Source of the DNA: CAZYTO01 sp964650405
GTDB taxonomy: Bacteria; Acidobacteriota; Thermoanaerobaculia; Gp7-AA8
Direction of reading: 5' to 3'
NCBI GenBank assembly: GCA_964650405.1
Contig: CAZYTO010000001.1
Span: forward strand, 1-64,000
Length of the DNA: 64,000 bases
A model generated the notes under the pieces. It saw only the letters and a program-made list of their open reading frames with translations, searched no databases and had not been told where the DNA came from. Position numbers and translations under genes: made by a program. Positions 35,163 to 43,083 of the stretch are shown piece by piece (position 1 is the stretch's first letter; the number at the start of each line of letters is the position of its first letter).

Positions 35163-37087
35163 CGTGTCGTTGCGTCCCTGTACTCGCCAAGTGCCCACAG
35201 GGGGAAGTACGTGGCGTAGAGGTGATAGCGAAGATAGAAGACCTTGGGGAAACCGGTGGCGGTCCAATAGTCATCCCGCCAGGAGCCGTCCTCACGCTGA
35301 TTGCGGAGCAGGTAGTCGACGCCGCGCCGCGCCTCCTCGGAGTCTCCCGCTCCCGCAGCGAGCAACGACAGGAGGCCCCAGGCGGTCTGTGACGGCGTGC
35401 TCGGGCCGATACCCTTCTGCGACGGGTCGTCGTACGACGCGGGCAGCTCGCCCCAGCCGCCGTCGGGATTCTGATGCTCGTTCATCCAGCGTACCATGCG
35501 CTCGAAGCGGTGGGCGTGAGCGGCCGGGTCGACGGCGGCCAGGCCGCGCGCGACGAGGAAGGTTCCGTAGATGTAGTTGCAGCCCCACCTTCCGTACCAG
35601 GTGCCGCTGAAGTCCTGGGTGTCGTGCAGGTAGCGCACGGCGGCCTGCAGGGCCGGGTGGCGCGGATCGAAGCCGAGGCCGACCAGGGCTTCGAGGGTGC
35701 GGCCGGTGATGTCCTCACAACTGGGGTCGATCATGGCGTTATGGTCGGCAAAGGGGATGAAGGTGAAGACTTCATTATTGCATTCCTTGTCGAATGCACC
35801 CCAGCCGCCGTCGCGGTTCTGCATGGAGAGCTGCCATTGGATGGCCCAGTCCAGGGCCACGCGGCGGGCGCTCTCCTCCTCGTGGTCGGTGAACCGCACA
35901 CCGTCGATGGCCAGCAGCACCTCGGAGGTGTCGTCGGTGTCGGGATAGAAGAGGTTGTCGTACTGGAAGAACCAGCCGCCGCCCTTCCCCTCGGGATTGT
36001 TGCGCTTCCAGTCGGCGTCGATGGTGGACTGTTTCGATAGGAGCCAGCGCGCCCCGGCCAGCAGGCGCGGGTCGTTCGCCGCCGTCCCGGTCTGCCGGAG
36101 GATGTGCACCGCCAGGGCCGTGTCCCACACGGCCGAGAAGCACGGCTGCAGGCGCAGCGTCCCGTTCTCTTCGATCTCGAAGCTCTCCAGCGCGTCGAGC
36201 TGGCTCTTGATGACCGGGTGATCGGCGGAATAGCCGAGCGCGCGGAAGGCGAAGATGACATTGATGATGGGAGGGAAGATGGCGCCGAGGCCGCCGCTGC
36301 CCTCGAGATGCTCGACGATCCACGCGGTGGCCTTCTTCAGCGCGCGGCGGCGCAACGGCTTGAGCGGAATGGCCTCGGCGATCTTGGCGACGACGTCGGT
36401 CACGTTGAAGAACCCGCGCCAGAAACGCTCGCGCCGGGAGCGTTTCACCGGCTCGGCATGCCGCTTCGCCGCATACAGCTCCTCGATTCCAAGGGGCACT
36501 TCGCACGTCGGCTTGTGCGCCCAGATGATCGACAGCGGCACGACGATGCAACGCGACCAGTACGACATCTTGTAGATGTTGAAGGCGAACCAGTCCGGGA
36601 AGAGGATCAGCTCCGGCGGCACGGCCGGGCACTTGGCCCAGTCGTACTGCCCGAAGATCGAGAGATAGATCTTCGTGAAAGAATTACAGGCGTCCACGCC
36701 TCCGAGGGCGAGGATGCTCTCCCGGGCCCGGACCATGTGCGGCGCGTCGGGCGAGTCACCGGCGAGCTTGAGCACGAAGTAGGCCTTGACCGAACCGCTC
36801 AGCTCCGTCGGACCGCCGGCGTAGATGGGCCACCCGCCGTCGTCGAGCTGCTGCTGGCGCAGGTAGGCCGCACCCTTGCGGAAGCGCTCGTCGTGAGCCC
36901 GGCCAAGGTAGTGCAGGAGAAGGAGATACTCCGACTCGAGGATGGTGTCACCCTCGAGCTCCCCACACCAGTGGCCGTCCATGTGCTGGATGGAGAAAAG
37001 GCGTTGCCGGGCGGCCTCCATGGCCGCCGCGACCCTGGTTGTCTCTTCAGAGACTTCGTCTACAACTGGGAACTGGTGAACTGTCAT
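35159..37087 (-). CDS. shc: Squalene-hopene cyclase
   Basis: A 642-residue monotopic membrane cyclase making hopene and hopanol from squalene. The catalytic acid motif is DTDDTSE (near residue 380), and several QW repeats are visible (QLDDGGWPIYAG, QNRDGGWGAFDK, QNPDGGWGELPASY, REDGSWRDDYWTATGFPKVF). Length matches the family (~630-660). It is first in the operon shc-hpnH-hpnG/sqs-dxs-ispH, with overlapping stops and starts throughout. A TATAAT on the minus strand lies about 70 bases upstream, in the tail of tolC. Confidence 0.97.
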   Translation of the reverse strand: MTVHQFPVVDEVSEETTRVAAAMEAARQRLFSIQHMDGHWCGELEGDTILESEYLLLLHYLGRAHDERFRKGAAYLRQQQLDDGGWPIYAGGPTELSGSVKAYFVLKLAGDSPDAPHMVRARESILALGGVDACNSFTKIYLSIFGQYDWAKCPAVPPELILFPDWFAFNIYKMSYWSRCIVVPLSIIWAHKPTCEVPLGIEELYAAKRHAEPVKRSRRERFWRGFFNVTDVVAKIAEAIPLKPLRRRALKKATAWIVEHLEGSGGLGAIFPPIINVIFAFRALGYSADHPVIKSQLDALESFEIEENGTLRLQPCFSAVWDTALAVHILRQTGTAANDPRLLAGARWLLSKQSTIDADWKRNNPEGKGGGWFFQYDNLFYPDTDDTSEVLLAIDGVRFTDHEEESARRVALDWAIQWQLSMQNRDGGWGAFDKECNNEVFTFIPFADHNAMIDPSCEDITGRTLEALVGLGFDPRHPALQAAVRYLHDTQDFSGTWYGRWGCNYIYGTFLVARGLAAVDPAAHAHRFERMVRWMNEHQNPDGGWGELPASYDDPSQKGIGPSTPSQTAWGLLSLLAAGAGDSEEARRGVDYLLRNQREDGSWRDDYWTATGFPKVFYLRYHLYATYFPLWALGEYRDATTR

Positions 37088-37153
37088 GTCCAGACCTCGC
37101 CGATTCCCGGGCCGAAATCAGACGACTTGTCATCACTGCTCCCCTGGAACCTG

Positions 37154-37159
37154 ATTATA
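37154..37159 (-). promoter_or_regulatory. -10 element (TATAAT) for the hopanoid operon
   Basis: ATTATA on the plus strand reads TATAAT on the minus strand, 67-72 bases upstream of the shc ATG and overlapping the tolC stop codon (37155-37157). No clear TTGACA lies 16-18 bases further up, so the -35 is weak or an activator is used. Confidence 0.45.
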
Positions 37160-38678
37160 TGGGTGGATGCGGCAGTTCGCCGCGCAACAATCTAAAACGG
37201 GCGACGACAGCCGTTAGATGTGCTGAGGCGCTGGAAGTTTCGTCTTCCGCGTCAGATAGCGCAATCTCGGCAGTCTCCACATCGTTCGCTTCTCCACGTC
37301 CCTCCCGCGCCAGCTCCTCCGCAACGCGCAGGCTCTCCTGGGCCACGGCCAGTGCGCGGCCGGCCAGATTGCTCTCCGCCGTCGCCTCGTTCACCTCGGT
37401 CACGGCTTCACTCCAGGCGAGCTCGAGTTGCGCGCGGCGCGCCTCGCGCCCGGCCTTGAGCTGTTCGAGTTGCGCCGCCACGCGCGTAGACGTCGCCGCC
37501 CGACGCCCCCCGGTCCACAAGGGGAGAGTCACCGTCGCGCCCACGCTAAGGTCGTTTGGCGTGAAATGGTTGTAATAGCGTCCAAAGCGGTCGAAGAGCC
37601 GCGAATATTGCACCTGCGCGGCAATGCTCGGTTGCCAGAAAGCGCTGCTCACGACCAGTGCCTTCTGCAGGGCATCGATGCGCACATCGAATGCGCGCAA
37701 CTCGGGGTCGGCGGTGAGTGCGGCCTTCACATCGCCGCGCTCGCCCGCGTTTCTCGTTCCCATCTCAGGCGATTGCGCCTGCGCCGGGGCAGCCCAGACG
37801 TCTCCGACCATGCTGCTGAAACGCGCGCGATCGAGGTCGTAACGGGCGCGGGCCTGCGCTTCGCGCCGCTGGGCCATGGCCACTTGCAGGATGGCGCGGT
37901 CGACGTCGAGATCGCGGGCCCGCCCCTCCTTCTGCAGTGCCTGTGTGCGAGCGGCGATCGTCTCGCTCGCCGCCACGCGCCGCTGCGCCGAGGCGATGAG
38001 AGAGGCGCCGCCCACAAGGCGGCCGTAGAGCTCCGCGACGTTCTGGGCCACTTCGCGCCGCCGCGCCTCCAGCCGCGCCACCGCCGCGTCCACTTCCGAC
38101 AGTGCGGTCAGTTGCTCCGCATGGGCGGACGCATCGTAGAGGAGCCGGTGTGCCTCGACCGTGCCGATGGCCGGCACCTGGCCGAGAACGGCGATGGGCA
38201 GGCCGGTGGCGTATCCGGGCGTCGTGGAGATCGAAGCCGCGGGCGCGAACGGATTGGCCAGGGTCGCGCTCGCCCGCGCCTCCGCCACCCCCGCTTCCAG
38301 CACGCGCAGGTCAGGCGCATGCGCAAGGGCATGCGCGATCGCCTCATCGAGCGTCTGGGTCTGGCCGGCGGTGGCGAACAACAACAGGAGGCCGAATGCC
38401 AGAAACCGAACACCGAACCGGACCGCCGCAGGCGGTGTAGGGCACGACCGCGTCGTGCCGAACCCCGGCGGGCGGGCAGGCGGCGTCAAGGGCGCACCGG
38501 GGTCAGGGGCCGCGCCGGGGTCAGAGCTTCTGTCTTCTCCGGCGTGACCAAAGACCGAAGGTCTGACCCCAGCAGTGCCAACCGGACACCGAAGATCTGG
38601 CCCCAGCCCTGCCGAAGACCGAAGGTCTGACCCCAACCTTGTCGCGGGGGCCGCCGAGGCGGCGGGGTTCTTACTCAT
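37155..38678 (-). CDS. TolC-family outer-membrane efflux channel
   Basis: A TolC/OEP protein of ~420 residues after its signal (FGLLLLFATAGQTQTLDEAI). It has two long coiled-coil helical repeats and the strand segments FNPFAPAAS-like and LSVGATVTLPLWTGGRRAA. The reading frame opens with ATG 38678, coupled to the upstream permease stop (ATGAGTAA), but the first ~86 residues before the signal sequence come from dispersed intergenic repeat (two copies of GACCGAAGGTCTGACCCCA) and look non-functional. The true start may be an internal TTG such as 38489 or later. It is the channel of the adaptor-permease-TolC efflux set. Confidence 0.85.
   Translation of the reverse strand: MSKNPAASAAPATRLGSDLRSSAGLGPDLRCPVGTAGVRPSVFGHAGEDRSSDPGAAPDPGAPLTPPARPPGFGTTRSCPTPPAAVRFGVRFLAFGLLLLFATAGQTQTLDEAIAHALAHAPDLRVLEAGVAEARASATLANPFAPAASISTTPGYATGLPIAVLGQVPAIGTVEAHRLLYDASAHAEQLTALSEVDAAVARLEARRREVAQNVAELYGRLVGGASLIASAQRRVAASETIAARTQALQKEGRARDLDVDRAILQVAMAQRREAQARARYDLDRARFSSMVGDVWAAPAQAQSPEMGTRNAGERGDVKAALTADPELRAFDVRIDALQKALVVSSAFWQPSIAAQVQYSRLFDRFGRYYNHFTPNDLSVGATVTLPLWTGGRRAATSTRVAAQLEQLKAGREARRAQLELAWSEAVTEVNEATAESNLAGRALAVAQESLRVAEELAREGRGEANDVETAEIALSDAEDETSSASAHLTAVVARFRLLRGELPHPPI
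38497..38635. repeat. Dispersed GGGGTCAGACCTTCGGTC-type repeat cluster in the tolC 5' region
   Basis: GACCGAAGGTCTGACCCCA occurs at 38553-38571 and again at 38617-38635, with a variant GAAGATCTGGCCCCA at 38591-38605 and GGGGTCAG fragments near 38499 and 38517. It sits between the permease stop and the tolC signal peptide. The core ACCGAAGGT/GACCTTCGGTC is itself palindromic. Confidence 0.7.
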
Positions 38679-39879
38679 GCCGCAGGGCCTCGGTGGGATT
38701 GAGATTTGCCGCGCGCACGGCGGGGGCTACGCCGAAGAGCAGTGTGACTCCGGCGGAGAAGAGAAACGCCAGGATGGCCGAGAGGGGCGAGATCTCGATG
38801 GCGACCTGCCTCACGAGCGTGCGCAGCACGAGCGGGACGCCGACGCCGATACCGACGCCGAGGGCCGAGCCGATGCTGCCCAGCAGCAGCGCTTCGAGGA
38901 GGAACTGGGCCAGGATGTCGCGCTGCCGCGCTCCCACCGAGCGCCGGATGCCGATCTCCCGCGTGCGATGCTCCACCGAGGCCAGGAGGATGTTCATGAT
39001 CCCCACGCCGCCGACGATCACCGAAACCGATGCGGCCAGGATGAAGACGACGATGAGCCCGGCCGAGATCGTCTTGGCCACAGTGACCACCTGGGTCATG
39101 TTCTCGACGTTGAACACGGCGCCCGGGCGGTGGCGGTCGTGCAGGGTCTCTTCGACGACCTTCTGGGCGCGGGGGATGGCGTTGAAATCGCGCACGTCGG
39201 CGAAGAGGGTGTCGACGCGGTGCGCCGGCGCCGTGAAGAACCAGGCCACGGTGATAGGGATGAAGAGCGTGTCGGCGCGCATCTCGCCGTTGCCCATCGT
39301 ATCGACGGGATTTTCGAACTCGCCGATGACGAGAAACGTCATGCCCAGCGTGCGGACCGTCTTCTCCGCGGCCTCGTCGTTGCGGAAGAGCTTCTCGTAG
39401 AGCTCCCTGCTGACCACGCAGACTTTGGAGCGCTGCGTGAGGTCGTCGTCGTCGAGGAAGCGCCCGCGCAGGAGGTGCACGTTGCGGCGGACGTCGACAT
39501 AGCTGGGCGAGGTGCCGAGGACGGCGACGGTTACCGAGCGCGCCTCGACCGCGACGCTTCCCTTCATCTCCACGAGCGGCGTGACGCCGGAGAAGAGGTC
39601 CGTCCGTGCCGTGACGGCCTGCGCGTCGCCTTCGTTGATGCGGTCGTCGACGGCGTGGGAGACGCCCGCGGTGATGTTGCCTTCGTACGTCGCCCACACG
39701 ACATGCGAGCCGACGGCCTCAATCTGGGCCATGACGAAGGCGCGCCCGCTCAGTCCGAGCGAGACGATGATGATGATCGCGGCCGTGCCGACGATGAGCC
39801 CCGCCAGGGTCAGCCATGTCTGCAGCGGGTGCGTGCGGAAGCGGTGCAGCGCGGTGGAGAGGACTTCGCGGCCGATCAT
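38671..39879 (-). CDS. MacB-like ABC transporter permease
   Basis: A 402-residue FtsX/MacB-type permease: one N-terminal helix (TWLTLAGLIVGTAAIIIIVS), a large periplasmic MacB_PCD domain (~45-240), then three helices at the C-terminus with GVGIMNILLASVEHRTREIG followed by IRRSVGARQRDI and a C-terminal NPTEALRHE. This half has no nucleotide-binding domain, and no ATPase gene lies between it and the adaptor, so the motor must come from elsewhere. It overlaps tolC by 8 bases. Confidence 0.92.
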   Translation of the reverse strand: MIGREVLSTALHRFRTHPLQTWLTLAGLIVGTAAIIIIVSLGLSGRAFVMAQIEAVGSHVVWATYEGNITAGVSHAVDDRINEGDAQAVTARTDLFSGVTPLVEMKGSVAVEARSVTVAVLGTSPSYVDVRRNVHLLRGRFLDDDDLTQRSKVCVVSRELYEKLFRNDEAAEKTVRTLGMTFLVIGEFENPVDTMGNGEMRADTLFIPITVAWFFTAPAHRVDTLFADVRDFNAIPRAQKVVEETLHDRHRPGAVFNVENMTQVVTVAKTISAGLIVVFILAASVSVIVGGVGIMNILLASVEHRTREIGIRRSVGARQRDILAQFLLEALLLGSIGSALGVGIGVGVPLVLRTLVRQVAIEISPLSAILAFLFSAGVTLLFGVAPAVRAANLNPTEALRHE

Positions 39880-40089
39880 TCGCCCGCCCCGGCATTGCGA
39901 TTCGCTTTGCTCTGTCGCAGATTGGAGCCTGGGAGAAACCCCTCACCCCGGCCCTTCCGCGCTGAGGGTAGCGAAGCCGATTCCGCCCGCGTGGAAGTGC
40001 GCGCTCCAGGGCCGACCCTCTCCCGCCGGGAGAGGGTGGCCTTGTCTCGCTTTCCGTCTTCGACAGTCATTTCGTCTCAGTCCGATTCG
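39880..40089. repeat. Intergenic repeat with CTCTCCCGCCGGGAGAG hairpin
   Basis: The 210-base gap between adaptor and permease, where an ATPase gene would normally be, holds a CCCCTCACCCCGGCCCTT stretch (from ~39938) and the palindrome CCCTCTCCCGCCGGGAGAGGG (~40017-40037). This is a widespread style of bacterial intergenic repeat. No coding sequence is seen. Confidence 0.55.
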
Positions 40090-41250
40090 TCACGAGCCGG
40101 TTGCCGTCTTCGCCGGCGCTGCCTCGACAGTCTGGCCGTCTTTCAGCGGCGCGGCGCTCGGCAGGATCACCAGGTCGCCTTCGCGCAGACCGCTGACGAC
40201 CTCCACGTCATTCGGGCCGATCAGGCCGACTTCGACCGGCGTTCGGGAGGCCTTGCCGCCGAGCAGGCGGTAGACGATGCGGGCCGTTCCTTCGCGCTGC
40301 AGGGCGCCGCGGGGAATGACCAGCGCCGATGGTTTCTCGCCGGCCACGATCTCGACGTTGACCGACGCATTGGAGGGGAGGGCGCCGGCATCGCCGGAAA
40401 GCTCGCCGAGGACTTCCCCGACCTCCCGCCCGCCTGCGTCGCGCAACCCGGGCGGCACGAGGACGACGCTGCCGTCCCATCTGCCGCCGCGTGCGCCGTC
40501 GAACGTGACGACGAGACGCTGGCCGGCGCGGACGCGGGGGAGGTCGGGTGCATCGACGCGTGCACGGACCCGCACGTGCAGCGGGTCGGTCACCGTGGCC
40601 AGGAGCTGGCCGGGGGCGACGCTTTCGCCGGCGGCGCGGGGGAGGTTGTAGACGATACCTGCGGCCGGCGCGCGCAGGAGCCGCGACGTCGCGCGGCGCT
40701 CCAGCTCCCGCGTCGATTGCTCGAGGAGCTGCCTCCGTTTCGCGACGTCGGCGGCATGTGCGGCGGCCTGGCGCACCTTTTCCTCCGCCTGACGCCAGGC
40801 ACCTTCGTCCATGCTCTGCTGCTGCGCGGTGATGGCTCCGGTTTTCACGAGTCGGGCATCACCTTCGACGATGCTCTTCAGATGCTGCGCCTCCTGCTCA
40901 GCGGCCGTACGCTCGATGGCGTTGCTCTCGGCCTCGGCAGCAAGCTGCGCCGCCTCCTGGCGGCTTGCGAGGAGTCGTTGATCGAGCTCGGGGTTTTCCA
41001 GTCGCACCAGCGCCGCGCCGGGAGCCACGCGATCGCCTTCGCGTACGAGCACTGCCCCGACGATTCCTCCCTCGGCGGCGCGGACTTCGCCGCCGGCCGG
41101 CGATTCGAGTGAGCCGTCAGCCAGGATGGGCACGACGAGCGCCCGCCGCGCGACCGGCGCTGTTTCCACGAGTGGTGTTTCATGGCAGGCCAGCGTGAGC
41201 AGCGCAACGGCTGCTGCCCCCACCACCCGGCCTTTTGCCCTGTCCGTCAT
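40090..41250 (-). CDS. HlyD/RND-type periplasmic adaptor lipoprotein
   Basis: A 386-residue membrane-fusion protein. ATG 41250 is chosen: it follows GGGAG and gives a lipoprotein signal MTDRAKGRVVGAAAVALLTLAC with lipobox LTLAC. It has biotinyl-lipoyl halves (GGEVRAAEGGIVGAVLVREGD; RLLRAPAAGIVYNLPRAAGE), a central coiled-coil hairpin (~75-165), and a beta-barrel and membrane-proximal domain (VPPGLRD, VVSGLREGDLVI). It links the MacB-like permease to TolC for efflux. A start 27 codons upstream would bury the lipobox. Confidence 0.9.
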   Translation of the reverse strand: MTDRAKGRVVGAAAVALLTLACHETPLVETAPVARRALVVPILADGSLESPAGGEVRAAEGGIVGAVLVREGDRVAPGAALVRLENPELDQRLLASRQEAAQLAAEAESNAIERTAAEQEAQHLKSIVEGDARLVKTGAITAQQQSMDEGAWRQAEEKVRQAAAHAADVAKRRQLLEQSTRELERRATSRLLRAPAAGIVYNLPRAAGESVAPGQLLATVTDPLHVRVRARVDAPDLPRVRAGQRLVVTFDGARGGRWDGSVVLVPPGLRDAGGREVGEVLGELSGDAGALPSNASVNVEIVAGEKPSALVIPRGALQREGTARIVYRLLGGKASRTPVEVGLIGPNDVEVVSGLREGDLVILPSAAPLKDGQTVEAAPAKTATGS

Positions 41251-41435
41251 CGACTCTTCACTCCCGCCCTTCTTGCAGAGAGACGTACGCGCCGGGGTCC
41301 GGTTTTGCTCACGATTCGCCATCAGCCGCACGCCAATTCCGCCGGATTTGCCTCTCGTAGCCCTATCCTGCCCTTCTCCGGACGGTTCCCAGATCCTATC
41401 AGGTTGAAAGTCTCCAATGATTTACATGGTTCAGC

Positions 41436-41464
41436 TTGCGAAAGTGTGAGTTACGACAAACAAT
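41436..41464 (+). promoter_or_regulatory. Possible sigma70 promoter of the CHRD gene
   Basis: TTGCGA (41436-41441) and AACAAT (41459-41464) are 17 bases apart and lie just upstream of the AGGAGG at ~41476. The match is moderate. Confidence 0.35.
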
Positions 41465-41488
41465 CCTAGTCCCATAGGAGGTTTTTCT

Positions 41489-43030
41489 ATGACTCGGCGT
41501 TGTCTCTTCGTGATTCTTGCCCTGACGATCGGACTCCTTGCCATATCCATCTCCGGCCAGACGGTGGGAGCGGTGTTGACCGGCTCCCAGGAAGTGCCGG
41601 CGACGGCATCCCCCGGCTGGGGGAACTTCACCGGAACGTTCGACTCCACGCACTCGAACCTGACCATCACCTGGACGGTAGCAAATCTCGGCGCCCCGAT
41701 CACCGGGTTCCACATCCACCAGAAAGCCGCCGGGCAGCAGACGGGCGGCATCGTCTTCAATGTCCAGGGCCTCGGCGGGACGTTCGTAAACGGCAAGCTG
41801 ACCGGAACGTTCCCGATCACGCCAACCCTGGCTACGCAGATCCTTACGAGCCCCTCGGATTTCTACGTCAACGTTCACACGAGTCAGTTCCCGGGCGGCG
41901 CGGTGCGCGGCGACCTGGCCATCAACAGCGGCGGAATGATTACGTATGCCGCAGATCTCCGCGGGACGAACGAAGTGCCGGCCAACTCGAGCACCGCGTA
42001 CGGCTCGGCGTTCGTGACGATCAATCCGAACAACAACCAACTGTCTTGGGAAGTGGCCACGACGGGTCTTTCGCCCACCCTGTCGCATATCCACGGGCCG
42101 GCGGCCGCGGGCGTGAATGGGTCGGTGATCATCAGCTTCGCCACGAACGCTTCGGCGTTTACGAACGGGCGGACGAACGGCTCCATCGACATCAGCTCGC
42201 TCAATCCCACGACGCTGGCGACACTGCTGTCCGATCCCACGCAGTTCTATGTAAACGTCCACTCGGCGGCGTTCCCCGGAGGCGAGATTCGCGGGCAGCT
42301 CACGAACGCGAACGAGTACGACGTCGCCGTGGCCGGCCACGTAACGAACGCCCTCGGGCAGACGTTCGTGACGGACGTCCGCGTGTTCAACCCGTCCTAT
42401 GACACGCCGGCGGACGCGCTGCTCGAGTATTTCCAGAGCGGAACGACGGCGAACGCGACGCAGTCGATGGCCGTGAGCATTCCGGCGCGCGGCACCGCCG
42501 CGCTGGACGACGCCACGGGATCCTCGGGTCTCAACGTCAGCGGCATCGGCGCGATTCGCGTCTCGGGCGCGTCGAAGCTGGCGGTGACCTCGCGCATCTT
42601 CGCCGACCTCCGCAGCAGCGGGAAGGGAACGTTCGGCCAGTTCGCGCCGGGGTTCGCCCGCAGCGCCGCGCTGCGCCGGGGAACGCTGCCTCAGTTGTCG
42701 AACCGCTCCGATCTCTCGGCCGGCTACCGCACGAACATCGGTTTCTTCAACCCCGTGAACCAGACGGCCACCCTTCGCCTCGAGCTGCGCGACGCCACCG
42801 GCGCGCTGGTCGGGTCGAACCTGCTCACGTTGCAGGCGCTCTCGCAGCAGCAGAACGCGATCGGCGTGTACTTCCCCGGCGTCGATCTCTCGAACGCCAC
42901 GAACCTGACCCTGACGTTCGATTCGAGCGTCGGCATCGTGACCTATGCCTCGGTCGTCGACAACGTCTCGACCGATCAGATCTTCGTCTTCGCGCAGGAG
43001 GATACCGGCACGGCGACGAACAGTAATTGA
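41489..43030 (+). CDS. Secreted protein with two CHRD domains
   Basis: A 513-residue exported protein. The signal peptide is MTRRCLFVILALTIGLLAISISG. Two CHRD domains (~26-130 and ~150-265), each with the GxxEVP start, the HIHxxAAG core (FHIHQKAAGQ, SHIHGPAAAG) and the FYVNVHxxxFPGGxxRGxL end, are followed by a ~240-residue beta-rich C-terminal domain (NEYDVAVAGHVTNALGQTF). CHRD domains come from chordin and are common in secreted bacterial proteins of unknown role. AGGAGG precedes ATG 41489. A perfect 13-bp hairpin follows the stop. Confidence 0.88.
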   Translation: MTRRCLFVILALTIGLLAISISGQTVGAVLTGSQEVPATASPGWGNFTGTFDSTHSNLTITWTVANLGAPITGFHIHQKAAGQQTGGIVFNVQGLGGTFVNGKLTGTFPITPTLATQILTSPSDFYVNVHTSQFPGGAVRGDLAINSGGMITYAADLRGTNEVPANSSTAYGSAFVTINPNNNQLSWEVATTGLSPTLSHIHGPAAAGVNGSVIISFATNASAFTNGRTNGSIDISSLNPTTLATLLSDPTQFYVNVHSAAFPGGEIRGQLTNANEYDVAVAGHVTNALGQTFVTDVRVFNPSYDTPADALLEYFQSGTTANATQSMAVSIPARGTAALDDATGSSGLNVSGIGAIRVSGASKLAVTSRIFADLRSSGKGTFGQFAPGFARSAALRRGTLPQLSNRSDLSAGYRTNIGFFNPVNQTATLRLELRDATGALVGSNLLTLQALSQQQNAIGVYFPGVDLSNATNLTLTFDSSVGIVTYASVVDNVSTDQIFVFAQEDTGTATNSN

Positions 43031-43045
43031 GGAAGCCCCGTTTAC

Positions 43046-43074
43046 GTGGAGGCCGCCGCGCCGGCGGCCTCCAC
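43046..43074. terminator. Bidirectional terminator between convergent genes
   Basis: GTGGAGGCCGCCG (43046-43058) and CGGCGGCCTCCAC (43062-43074) form a perfect 13-bp stem with a 3-base loop in the 53-base gap between the converging CHRD and MmgE/PrpD genes. Confidence 0.75.
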
Positions 43075-43083
43075 ACGGAACGG

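Noticed and set aside
35163..35267. N-terminal extension of HpnH
   Set aside because: It lies inside shc and lacks similarity; ATG 35162 gives the normal HpnH start with an ATGA overlap.
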